Assembly: GCA_031258915.1 (NCBI GenBank)
Contig: JAIRMD010000260.1
Location: forward strand, 1 to 5,452
Source: Prevotellaceae bacterium
Lineage (GTDB): Bacteria; Bacteroidota; Bacteroidia; Bacteroidales; UBA932
Reading direction: 5' to 3'
DNA: 5,452 nucleotides
Position numbers and translations under genes: made by a program. This document shows, piece after piece, positions 1 through 5,445 of this stretch; position 1 is the stretch's first letter; each line of letters starts with the position of its first letter. The notes beneath the pieces are model-generated. The model did no database searches, was not told the origin of the DNA, and saw nothing but the letters and a program-made list of their open reading frames with translations.

Positions 1-276
1 CGGGGCTGCGGCATTACCGCCATCGCCGAGATGCACACCAACAAAGGCCGCGCCGACTTGGTGCTGAGCTACAAAGGTCAGCACTGGGTTATAGAAATCA
101 AGGTTGCCTACGCGGGCAAAAGCCCCGCCGCCAAAGCCGAAGAAGCCATCCGGCAAATTCTTGAGAAAGGCTACAGCAAGCCCTACCCCAACGCAATATG
201 CGTCGGGATGGCCATCGATGACGATGCGCGGCAGATTACGGAGTATAGAGTAGAGTTTACCGTGCAGCTTAGCTAA
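1..276 (+). CDS. C-terminal part of a PD-(D/E)XK nuclease-domain protein (5' truncated by window)
   Basis: The frame is open from base 1, so this is the last 91 residues of a longer protein and the ATG at 31 is internal. Visible residues fit the PD-(D/E)XK nuclease fold: E10, then GRAD with D19, then the strand pair ending in IEIK with E32 and K34, then Q52 in an AIRQILEKGY segment. This pattern (GRxDlvl, then viEiK, then A..QI..kgY) matches the Pfam PDDEXK_9/DUF1703 domain, usually found at the C-terminus of AAA-ATPase-like proteins of about 500-580 residues that are abundant, often in many copies, in Bacteroidota. All expected active-site residues visible here are intact. The ATPase part would lie upstream and cannot be seen. 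The cellular role of the family is not well established; nuclease activity is inferred from the motif. The stop TAA lies in a 14-base palindrome and three bases from the stop of the convergent neighbour. Confidence 0.85.
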   Translation, partial: RGCGITAIAEMHTNKGRADLVLSYKGQHWVIEIKVAYAGKSPAAKAEEAIRQILEKGYSKPYPNAICVGMAIDDDARQITEYRVEFTVQLS

Positions 277-279
277 GCT
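266..279. repeat. Perfect 14-base palindrome between two convergent genes
   Basis: AGCTTAGCTAAGCT reads the same on both strands. It covers the last two codons and stop of the upstream partial gene and abuts the stop codon of the minus-strand binding-protein gene. As RNA it could form only a five-pair stem with a four-base loop, and neither strand has a T tract after it, so it is not a convincing intrinsic terminator. It may be a weak bidirectional transcription-end signal or simply chance. Confidence 0.5.
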
Positions 280-1401
280 CTATTGAATCTTCAGCTGCCG
301 GTAGTAGGTAAGCGTATCGTTGGGGAGTAGATCGGGGTGAAGAATCTTTATCACATCCTTTAGGATGATGTGGGGATTTACCGTTCCCGACTCAAAAAAA
401 TCGCTGCCACCTTGCGGGCTTACGCGGGCGTTGCTGTTATATACGCTACCGCGCCGGAACGCAGGGATGCTTTGCACCAGCTTGTGCATGGCGCGCAGCT
501 CGCTCAGGTTTTTTGCCTGCCCAGCGTTGAGCCAAACGTCGGCTGTTTGAGCGCTGCTATACGCCTGCTCTATGCTTATGGGGTAGCTGTCGCGCTGGCT
601 ACGCAGCGTTATCGCGCTTTCGCCGCCGGCATCGCTCAGCAGCTGCGCGACGTTGCCCAAAGCGCCCGGCACAAACCACGCATCGCTCCAGGGGGCGTTG
701 AGCAGCGTTTTTGTTTTTGAGGTGGCGGTGGCGGCCAGCGCCTTCAGCTCCTCGTACGCGACGACGGTGGGCGCAAACTTTTCGATGGCGAGCGATTCGC
801 ACCCAAAAAGCGCGGCAAAGGCAACCGCCCACTCGGCCTTGCCAAGCGGATGATTTTCGGTGTACTCTCCAATGTACACTATCTGTAGGCCCAGCTCCTC
901 CAGTTTTGCGGCGGTGGCAGAAAACTCTCCGGCAATACCGTAGGCAAAAATAACATCGGGCTGCAGCGCAAGTATTTTCTCTACGTTGAGGGTGTTGTCG
1001 TAGCCTACATCGCTGATGGCACCGGCGCGGCAGGCTGCCTGCAGGAGCGAATCGTAGAGATGCCCTGCCCCCGAAACGCCGACAATGCACTCCTCCTGCC
1101 CAATGAAGCGGAGGAATGCCGTGTGCGTGGTGGACATGCAGATAACGCGCGTGGGCGGCGTGCCGCTCAGCGCGTAGCGGTAGGCAACATCCTTTGAGCT
1201 CTGGAAGGGGTTGAGGACGGTAAGCGTTTTTGTACCGTTGCCCGTGTCGATGCAAAAACCGTTGGCGTAGCGCGGCGTATAAAAATTACCCTGAGCTTTG
1301 CTGTCCGCAAGCTGGCGTCCGCAGGTCCACGCGCAGAGCGCCACCGTCAAATATGCAGCAAACCTGAGAAAAGCGCTGCTGAAAAAAGAGATGTTTGCCA
1401 T
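280..1401 (-). CDS. Periplasmic substrate-binding protein of an iron-siderophore/cobalamin-type ABC transporter
   Basis: The 373-residue product resembles the FepB/BtuF group (COG0614, Pfam Peripla_BP_2), which binds ferric siderophores, haem or vitamin B12 in the periplasm and delivers them to an inner-membrane permease. The N-terminus (residues 9-27) is a hydrophobic export signal with cysteines at 23 and 27; neither sits in a canonical lipobox (AWTC at 24-27), so lipid attachment is uncertain. Residues 41-80, with YANGF and LTVLNPFQ, match the N-terminal extension common in Bacteroidota homologues. The two-lobed binding domain spans about 84-345, including VICMST at 86-91, the VGVSG lobe strand at 107-111, and NVEKILALQPDVIFAYG at 139-155, the most diagnostic stretch. 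The length exceeds E. coli BtuF (about 266) because of the extension. No permease or ATPase gene adjoins it: the next gene downstream is convergent and the gene upstream is divergent, so it appears to be transcribed alone. The ligand cannot be told from sequence. Confidence 0.88.
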   Translation of the reverse strand: MANISFFSSAFLRFAAYLTVALCAWTCGRQLADSKAQGNFYTPRYANGFCIDTGNGTKTLTVLNPFQSSKDVAYRYALSGTPPTRVICMSTTHTAFLRFIGQEECIVGVSGAGHLYDSLLQAACRAGAISDVGYDNTLNVEKILALQPDVIFAYGIAGEFSATAAKLEELGLQIVYIGEYTENHPLGKAEWAVAFAALFGCESLAIEKFAPTVVAYEELKALAATATSKTKTLLNAPWSDAWFVPGALGNVAQLLSDAGGESAITLRSQRDSYPISIEQAYSSAQTADVWLNAGQAKNLSELRAMHKLVQSIPAFRRGSVYNSNARVSPQGGSDFFESGTVNPHIILKDVIKILHPDLLPNDTLTYYRQLKIQ

Positions 1402-1415
1402 TTATTTTTTTTTTA
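1402..1415 (-). promoter_or_regulatory. A-tract leader in front of the binding-protein start codon
   Basis: On the minus strand the start codon is preceded by ten consecutive A residues (bases 1405-1414 are T on the plus strand) and then TAA. There is no Shine-Dalgarno sequence. A-rich leaders of this kind are usual in Bacteroidota and probably help ribosome binding. A homopolymer of ten is also long enough to be prone to slippage. The only nearby promoter-like match on this strand is TACTTTTA (1433-1440), seven of eight bases of TAnnTTTG, without a convincing -33 element. Confidence 0.4.
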
Positions 1416-1503
1416 CGTTCTACTCTTAGCAGTAAAAGTACAGCTTGTTCTTCAATATCGGCGTAATGCAGCGTTAACTTAGCTGATTTTAATTATTTAT
1501 CAA

Positions 1504-1522
1504 CAACAATGCGCCATCGTTG
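1504..1522. promoter_or_regulatory. Near-perfect inverted repeat in the divergent intergenic region
   Basis: CAACAATG and CATCGTTG flank a three-base centre (CGC); the arms match except for one position. The element lies 12 bases upstream of the candidate -7 box of the HU/SPOR gene and about 100 bases from the start of the divergent binding-protein gene, so it could be an operator for either gene. No known regulator site is recognised, and a short imperfect repeat in AT-rich DNA may be chance. Confidence 0.25.
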
Positions 1523-1534
1523 CTTGTTTTTTTG

Positions 1535-1542
1535 TACCTTTG
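1535..1542 (+). promoter_or_regulatory. Candidate Bacteroidetes -7 promoter box for the HU/SPOR gene
   Basis: TACCTTTG matches the Bacteroidetes sigma factor -7 consensus TAnnTTTG exactly and would place transcription start near 1549-1551, giving a leader of roughly 30 bases. The matching -33 element is weak: the nearest TTG (1520-1522) is only 12 bases upstream, shorter than the usual spacing of about 19-21. The start codon at 1582 has no Shine-Dalgarno sequence but follows an A/T-rich stretch (AAAATAATTGT), as expected in this phylum. Confidence 0.5.
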
Positions 1543-1553
1543 AAGGGTATTAT

Positions 1554-1563
1554 TTGTGCACAA
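1554..1563. promoter_or_regulatory. Perfect 10-base palindrome TTGTGCACAA near the predicted transcription start
   Basis: The palindrome sits 19 bases before the HU/SPOR start codon and just downstream of the candidate -7 box, a position where a bound repressor could block transcription. No specific regulator is recognised. Confidence 0.25.
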
Positions 1564-1581
1564 CTTCTATAAAATAATTGT

Positions 1582-3012
1582 ATGATTAGCAGTTACTTGC
1601 GAAAATTTGTAGAGAATAATCTCCGCGTTATTATCCCTACCGTTGGAGCATTTCTAAGAAAAAATGACGCGAGCATCCCTTTCGAGGCCGCCCTGATTTT
1701 TAGCCCCTTTTTACGCTCCAGCGATGGCTTGCTGGAGGAGCTTGTGGCGGCAGAAATGAATATTACCAAAGCGGCAGCTTCCGAAAAGGTGAGCGAGCTT
1801 ATAGAGGACATGCAAAAAACGATTGCAGCAAATCGTCCGTTTTACGTTGATAGGCTGGGAGTATTTTACCAAGATGAGCGGGGTGCTGTACAGTTTATCT
1901 ACGCCGAAACAGAGCGCGATGGGAACCGCAAGTTTAGCGAGGTTGTGGCAAAATCCGAGGGGCGCAACGTAACTTTTTTGGAGAATACGCATTCGGTGGA
2001 GAAAGCACCTGCAACGCAGGCAGCGGTAGAACAGGTACCGGTAAAAAAGGCAACAGATGACAGCAATAGCCGGCAGGATGACGCACCGGATGAAAACCTG
2101 ACAGCCGCAAGCACCGGGAGCAGCAATCTACAGGATAACGTTGCGGCAAAAAAGGCGCGCCAGCTTGAGGCGGCGAACAGCTCGCTGCAGCGATGGATAG
2201 AGAAGCGAAAGAACGATATCGCCAAATCAGCGGAAAAAGTACCCCCTGCGCAGAACACCGCAAAGGAGAAAAATGACCCCACTCACGCTGCGCCGGATGT
2301 GCCGGCGGAAGTTGCCCAAGATTTGGCCAAAAAGGCATACCACGAGCAGCAAAAACAGCAGGAAAAGAAGGAGCGGGAAAGATATGCTTTTGAGTCGGCG
2401 GCAGAGCAGGAGGCAAAGCGCCGCCGTCAGGAGGCAATAGCCCACGCGCTTGCCGAAAAAATACGAAAAAAGCAAGAAACGCTGGAGGCAGAGGAGGAGC
2501 AAAGAAAACAGCGCGAAGCAGCGCTGCTGTCGGGTGGTAATAGCGCTCCGCTTGTGCCCGGAGCATGGAAGGGGGATGTGATGGAGAAAAGAAAGGCATC
2601 ATTCTACGGAATGTGGATTTTTCTGCTTATTATGCTGACCACTTTTGTAACAGGAATAATCGCCCTCTTGTACAGCGATGACATATCCGCCCTTTTTAAT
2701 AGCAGCGATGAGGTTGACACCGAAGTATTGGCGCCTGCGCTACCTCCGGCAAGAGCAGAACCCGCACAAATTGCCGCGCCTGCACGCCAGCCGGATGCTT
2801 ACTACATCGTTGCAGGAGTGTTCAGCTTTGAGCATAATGCCCGCGCCGTAGCCGAAAAATTGTACGAAACCAAAAGGTTAGCGTCGAAGGTTGTACAAAC
2901 GTCCGACGGTAAGTTTGCCATTAGCTTAGCCAAATACAGCAGCCGCGATGATGCCCTGAAGGACTTTGCCCGCTACAAGCAGAAGTATGGCAACATTTGG
3001 ATAGCAAGCTGA
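1582..3012 (+). CDS. HU-CCDC81 domain protein with transmembrane helix and C-terminal SPOR domain
   Basis: The 476-residue protein has an ordered architecture. Residues 1-58 and about 65-110 match the paired bacterial HU-CCDC81 domains (Pfam HU-CCDC81_bac_1 and _2), HU/IHF-superfamily folds; the diagnostic pieces are ISSYLRKFVENN, RVIIPTVGAFL and FSPFLRSSDGLLEE, then FYVDRLGVFYQDERG. Residues 135-245 are a low-complexity Ala/Glu/Lys/Asp linker. Residues 245-315 are highly charged and Q/E/K/R-rich, probably a coiled coil. One transmembrane helix lies at about 344-364 (MWIFLLIMLTTFVTGIIALL). Residues 405-476 form a SPOR domain, starting AYYIVAGVFS and ending in the RYKQKYGNIWIAS segment. SPOR domains bind glycan strands stripped of peptide stems, which concentrate at division sites. 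The arrangement implies the HU part in the cytoplasm and the SPOR part in the periplasm. A role tying the nucleoid or a cytoplasmic partner to the septum is inference. The start at 1582 fits the family N-terminus. A strong terminator follows, so it is probably monocistronic. Confidence 0.92.
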   Translation: MISSYLRKFVENNLRVIIPTVGAFLRKNDASIPFEAALIFSPFLRSSDGLLEELVAAEMNITKAAASEKVSELIEDMQKTIAANRPFYVDRLGVFYQDERGAVQFIYAETERDGNRKFSEVVAKSEGRNVTFLENTHSVEKAPATQAAVEQVPVKKATDDSNSRQDDAPDENLTAASTGSSNLQDNVAAKKARQLEAANSSLQRWIEKRKNDIAKSAEKVPPAQNTAKEKNDPTHAAPDVPAEVAQDLAKKAYHEQQKQQEKKERERYAFESAAEQEAKRRRQEAIAHALAEKIRKKQETLEAEEEQRKQREAALLSGGNSAPLVPGAWKGDVMEKRKASFYGMWIFLLIMLTTFVTGIIALLYSDDISALFNSSDEVDTEVLAPALPPARAEPAQIAAPARQPDAYYIVAGVFSFEHNARAVAEKLYETKRLASKVVQTSDGKFAISLAKYSSRDDALKDFARYKQKYGNIWIAS

Positions 3013-3020
3013 AGAAAGCC

Positions 3021-3058
3021 GTAAGCTATAACCATAAGTCGTAAGCCATTCGTAACCG
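3021..3058 (+). repeat. Degenerate tandem heptamer array (TAAryCr)
   Basis: Units TAAGCTA, TAACCA, TAAGTCG and TAAGCCA follow one another from 3022 to 3048, then TAACCG at 3053-3058 after a four-base break. The array fills most of the spacer between the HU/SPOR stop and the downstream terminator. A related perfect pair, TAAATCA twice, occurs on the minus strand inside the phosphorylase gene (4681-4694). The function is unknown; it may be a small mobile or slippage-derived intergenic repeat. Confidence 0.45.
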
Positions 3059-3085
3059 CACCATGAGTTTTTTTGGGTTCAACGC

Positions 3086-3115
3086 AAATCGCCTGTTTAG
3101 CGCAGGCGATTTTTT
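3086..3115 (+). terminator. Rho-independent terminator after the HU/SPOR gene
   Basis: Perfect 10-base arms AAATCGCCTG (3086-3095) and CAGGCGATTT (3103-3112) enclose a seven-base loop and run into six consecutive T residues (3110-3115). It lies 74 bases past the HU/SPOR stop. The other strand lacks a comparable T run after the stem, so it acts mainly on plus-strand transcripts. It sits inside the longest possible reading frame of the next gene, which argues that the true start of that gene lies after it. An attenuator in the leader of the next gene is the alternative reading. Confidence 0.8.
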
Positions 3116-3116
3116 G

Positions 3117-3701
3117 ATGGAAAAGCGTGAGGGCGACAAGCGCTCGCTGTTTCACAAGGAGGTTGGAGAAATAGTGTACACCAAGGTGAAGCGCAGCCGC
3201 ACTATTCGCATTGCGCTGCGTCCGGGCAAGCCGGTGAGCGTAACCATGCCCAGCCACGTTGGCTACGCTGAGGCCGATAAGCTGGTGTGCGAAAAAATGG
3301 CGTGGATAAAGGAGGAGCAGCAAAAAATAAGGGCGTACGAGCAAAATCGCCAGCGCTTTTCGGACGAAGATATTGAGCGGTTCCGCAGGCAGGCGCACCA
3401 GCTTCTGCCCAAAAGAGTAGAGGCGCTGGCGGTGCGGCATGGATTTTCGTACAGCAAAATATCAATTAAAAATATTCACTCGCGCTGGGGAAGCTGCTCA
3501 GCGCAAAATAACCTCAACTTTAGCATTTACCTCATGTACCTGCCGGACGACTTGGTTGATTACGTCATTCTGCATGAGCTGTGCCACACGGTGCACAAAA
3601 ACCACGGCCCCAAGTTTTGGGCGCTGATGGATACCGTAACCGGCGGCAGGGCAAGGGTGCAGGCTGCGCTCATGCGGAGGTACAGCGCGCGGATGTTTTA
3701 G
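3117..3701 (+). CDS. YgjP/DUF45-family zinc metallohydrolase (SprT/M48-like)
   Basis: With the start at 3117 the product has 194 residues and matches the YgjP-like metallopeptidase domain (Pfam PF01863, DUF45, COG1451). Zinc-site residues are intact: HELCH at 153-157, giving two His ligands and the catalytic Glu, and a third His at 163 in HKNHGPKFW. The upstream family signature RWGSCS is at 123-128, and the N-terminal half has the usual SRTIRIALRPGKPVSVTMPS strand region. The frame extends back to an ATG at 3063, but those 18 extra residues are encoded by the terminator hairpin and look unlike the family, so 3117 is preferred. Neither start has a Shine-Dalgarno sequence. No clear promoter of its own is visible, so how it is transcribed is open: readthrough of the terminator or an unrecognised promoter. 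Its stop overlaps the stop of the convergent gene by four bases. In many genomes family members sit beside restriction or housekeeping genes; the substrate is unknown. Confidence 0.88.
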   Translation: MEKREGDKRSLFHKEVGEIVYTKVKRSRTIRIALRPGKPVSVTMPSHVGYAEADKLVCEKMAWIKEEQQKIRAYEQNRQRFSDEDIERFRRQAHQLLPKRVEALAVRHGFSYSKISIKNIHSRWGSCSAQNNLNFSIYLMYLPDDLVDYVILHELCHTVHKNHGPKFWALMDTVTGGRARVQAALMRRYSARMF

Positions 3702-4570
3702 GATGCTGCCGGCTCTTGGCTAAGTATTTTTATGGCTGCCCTTACTTTTTTCGCCTGCTCGCGCTGCCCGGCGTACGTAAAAATATCCTGTAGCGATTTT
3801 GCCATGCCGAGCACGTGCGCACGGTTGCTGCAGGTGTGCAGGTATATATGCTGGTTGGACTCGCTTATCCGCGTTCGGTTGACTACCAGCTCGAGCTGCT
3901 GCTTGCCCAGCACCTGCCCGCCCAGAAACGGGTAGATGTAGAAGAGCGAGCGCTCGTCGAGGTAGTGCTCGTCGAGGTAGGCCAGCATGAGGCTGCGCGG
4001 CATGTCAAGCCCCTTGATGGGCAGCTTGAGTTTTTCGGCCACGCAGAGGTAGAGGGTGGAGAGCGCAAGGCAGTTGCCCATTTTGTTTTGCAGCAGGTTG
4101 TCGATGAGAAACTGCTCCGGAGCGTTATCTATCAGCGAGGCGTTGCTGCAAAACTTGTACTTGCCAAACAGTACATGGTTGATGATGGCTACCTTCTCCA
4201 GCGCGGTGAGGTAGCTGTTGAGCTCTATCCATATATCTTTGCAGATGCCCTCAAGCGTTTTCGCAATCGGCTCGTAGGCGGCATCGGGGTGCAGCAGCTT
4301 TGCCATGTAGAAAGCGCCCGGGAGCAACTCTGCCGCGCCGGCATCCACCCACTCTTTGAGCTTTCGCAGCGTTGTGCGGCTTTGGATTTGCCCAATAACG
4401 CGCTCTATGCGCATCAGCCGCAGCTCTTCGATGCACTCCTGCCACGCCTGCTCAAGGTTGGGGATAATGCTCTCGCCTGCGGAGCAAAGCCGGTGCATGG
4501 CTGCCGATGCAATTTCGTTATCGTTGTCGTCCAGCAAGTTGATGAGCGATCTCACTTCTTCTTTCCGCAT
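3698..4570 (-). CDS. SirB1-like transglutaminase-fold protein, apparently lacking catalytic His
   Basis: The 290-residue product matches the SirB1/YchA group (Pfam Transglut_core2). Residues 1-75 are helical and HEAT-like. The core has GNCLALSTLYLCVAEKLKLP at 165-184, with the family nucleophile position at C167, and a PFLGG motif at 214-218. In SirB1 relatives the segment after the Cys helix normally has a P-x-H-F motif carrying the catalytic His, and a D/N-P-F motif follows. Here these read MPRSLML (190-196) and IYPF (212-215), so His and Asp/Asn both seem replaced. The nucleotide sequence reads cleanly there, with no frameshift. Residues 198-207 contain a YLDEH/YLDER tandem duplication. 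It starts two bases after the phosphorylase stop, so the two are surely co-transcribed, and its own stop overlaps the convergent metallohydrolase stop. Whether it retains enzymatic activity is doubtful; a binding or scaffold role is inference. Confidence 0.85.
   Translation of the reverse strand: MRKEEVRSLINLLDDNDNEIASAAMHRLCSAGESIIPNLEQAWQECIEELRLMRIERVIGQIQSRTTLRKLKEWVDAGAAELLPGAFYMAKLLHPDAAYEPIAKTLEGICKDIWIELNSYLTALEKVAIINHVLFGKYKFCSNASLIDNAPEQFLIDNLLQNKMGNCLALSTLYLCVAEKLKLPIKGLDMPRSLMLAYLDEHYLDERSLFYIYPFLGGQVLGKQQLELVVNRTRISESNQHIYLHTCSNRAHVLGMAKSLQDIFTYAGQREQAKKVRAAIKILSQEPAAS
3952..3980. repeat. In-frame 15-base tandem duplication inside the SirB1-like gene
   Basis: The 14-base word GCTCGTCGAGGTAG occurs at 3952-3965 and again at 3967-3980, one base apart, giving a 15-base period. 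On the coding strand it produces YLDEH followed by YLDER (residues 198-207). Being a multiple of three, it keeps the frame. The near identity at DNA level suggests a recent slippage duplication. Confidence 0.75.
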
Positions 4571-4572
4571 TT

Positions 4573-5445
4573 TTACGTCAGTTTTTCCAACGCCATTGCC
4601 ACCATGTTGTCCACCGCCTTTTTGTAGTCCACGCTCACGTTGAGCGCAGCGCGGTTGTCAATTATGGTGCAAATAGTCAGTGATTTATGATTTAGTAATT
4701 TGGATAGCCCGGCGATGACCGATCCTTCCATTTCGAAGTTAGTAATCCGCTTTCCGTCGATGCGGAATGCTTCTATTTTTTCGTTCAGCTTCGGGTCGGC
4801 GAGCGGCAGGCGGAGCACGCGCCCCTGCGGGCCGTAAAACCCCGGCGCCGAGATGGTCATACCCTCAACGGTGGCATCGGCAAACAGCGCGATGAGCTCG
4901 GCGGAGTTTTCTACAAAGTAAGGCCTTGCGCAAAGCTCGCTCCAGGCCGTGTGCCGGACAAAAGCCGCCTCGTAGTCGAGGCGTGAGATTTCGTTGCGGT
5001 GCGCGTAGAAGCCGAGCAGCCCGTCGAACCCGATGCTCACGTGCGAGCAGACTACCGCGCCCAGCGCAACGTCGGGCTGCAGCGCCCCCGACGTGCCCAG
5101 GCGCACCAGCCGCAGCGCGCGGTGCGCGTCCTTGGGGAGTCGGGTTTTCAGGTCGATGTTGGCCAGCGCGTCCAGCTCGTTGAGCACAATGTCGATGCTG
5201 CCGGCGCCAATGCCGGTGGAGGTTACCGTAAGGCGCATACCTCTGTAAACGCCCGTGTGGGTAGCAAACTCGCGGTTGCTTTTTCTTACCTCAACCTTGC
5301 CGAAGTGCGCCGACACCGCAGCTACCCTGCCGGGGTCGCCTACCAGGATAACGGTATCGGCAACCTCCTCGGGCAGCAGGTGAAGGTGAAATATGCTTCC
5401 GTCACCGTTGACGATAAGCTCCGAAGGTGGTATAGGGGTTAGCAT
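4573..5445 (-). CDS. udp: Nucleoside phosphorylase, probably uridine phosphorylase
   Basis: The 290-residue protein belongs to the PNP/UDP phosphorylase family (Pfam PF01048), which cleaves nucleosides with phosphate to a free base and ribose-1-phosphate in the cytoplasm. Compared with E. coli Udp (253 residues), key sites are recognisable: IFHL with H20 (E. coli His8), VGDPGR at 35-40 (phosphate), SNREF with R58, STGIGAGS at 76-83, RLGTSG at 115-120 (phosphate Arg), FYGPQGR at 203-209 and NFEMEGS at 236-242 (ribose). The F-Y-x-x-Q-x-R motif supplies the Gln and Arg that read the uracil ring in Udp, so uridine (or deoxyuridine) is the likely substrate; a broader specificity cannot be excluded. 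The protein has a longer N-terminus (about 12 residues) and internal insertions near 98-110. Only seven bases, all T on its own strand, are visible before the start, so its promoter is outside the window. It leads a two-gene unit with the SirB1-like gene. Confidence 0.9.
   Translation of the reverse strand: MLTPIPPSELIVNGDGSIFHLHLLPEEVADTVILVGDPGRVAAVSAHFGKVEVRKSNREFATHTGVYRGMRLTVTSTGIGAGSIDIVLNELDALANIDLKTRLPKDAHRALRLVRLGTSGALQPDVALGAVVCSHVSIGFDGLLGFYAHRNEISRLDYEAAFVRHTAWSELCARPYFVENSAELIALFADATVEGMTISAPGFYGPQGRVLRLPLADPKLNEKIEAFRIDGKRITNFEMEGSVIAGLSKLLNHKSLTICTIIDNRAALNVSVDYKKAVDNMVAMALEKLT
4681..4694. repeat. Perfect tandem heptamer pair inside the phosphorylase gene
   Basis: TGATTTA is repeated twice without a gap on the plus strand (TAAATCA twice on the coding strand), in a locally AT-rich patch at about 4671-4705 of an otherwise GC-richer gene. 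It encodes part of KLLNHKSL at about residues 249-256, a region that aligns without a gap to E. coli Udp. The unit resembles TAAGTCG/TAAGCCA in the spacer at 3022-3058. Confidence 0.5.

Noticed and set aside
599..1255. Minus-strand open frame of 218 codons in another frame of the binding-protein gene
   Set aside because: It is an Arg/His/Cys-rich shadow frame overlapping a well-supported gene on the same strand.
1433..1440. TACTTTTA on the minus strand as a promoter for the binding-protein gene
   Set aside because: It matches seven of eight bases of the -7 consensus, but there is no suitable -33 element at proper spacing, so it was not listed as its own feature.
1934..2602. Minus-strand open frame of 222 codons opposite the HU/SPOR gene
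   Set aside because: It mirrors the low-complexity linker and coiled-coil region; the translation is Pro/Leu/Phe-rich with no family resemblance.
3063..3116. ATG at 3063 as the metallohydrolase start
   Set aside because: The added 18 residues are encoded by a strong terminator hairpin and do not resemble the family N-terminus.
3156..3176. AAGGAGG followed 11 bases later by an in-frame GTG, as an alternative start for the metallohydrolase
   Set aside because: It looks like a Shine-Dalgarno site, but such sites are rarely used in Bacteroidota and starting there would drop family-like residues (GEIVY) encoded just upstream. Spacing is also long. Probably chance.
3815..4627. Long plus-strand open frame of 270 codons opposite the SirB1-like gene
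   Set aside because: It lies antisense to a gene with clear family motifs, spans its junction with the phosphorylase gene, and its translation shows no recognisable domain. It is explained by the GC-rich codon pattern of the real gene.
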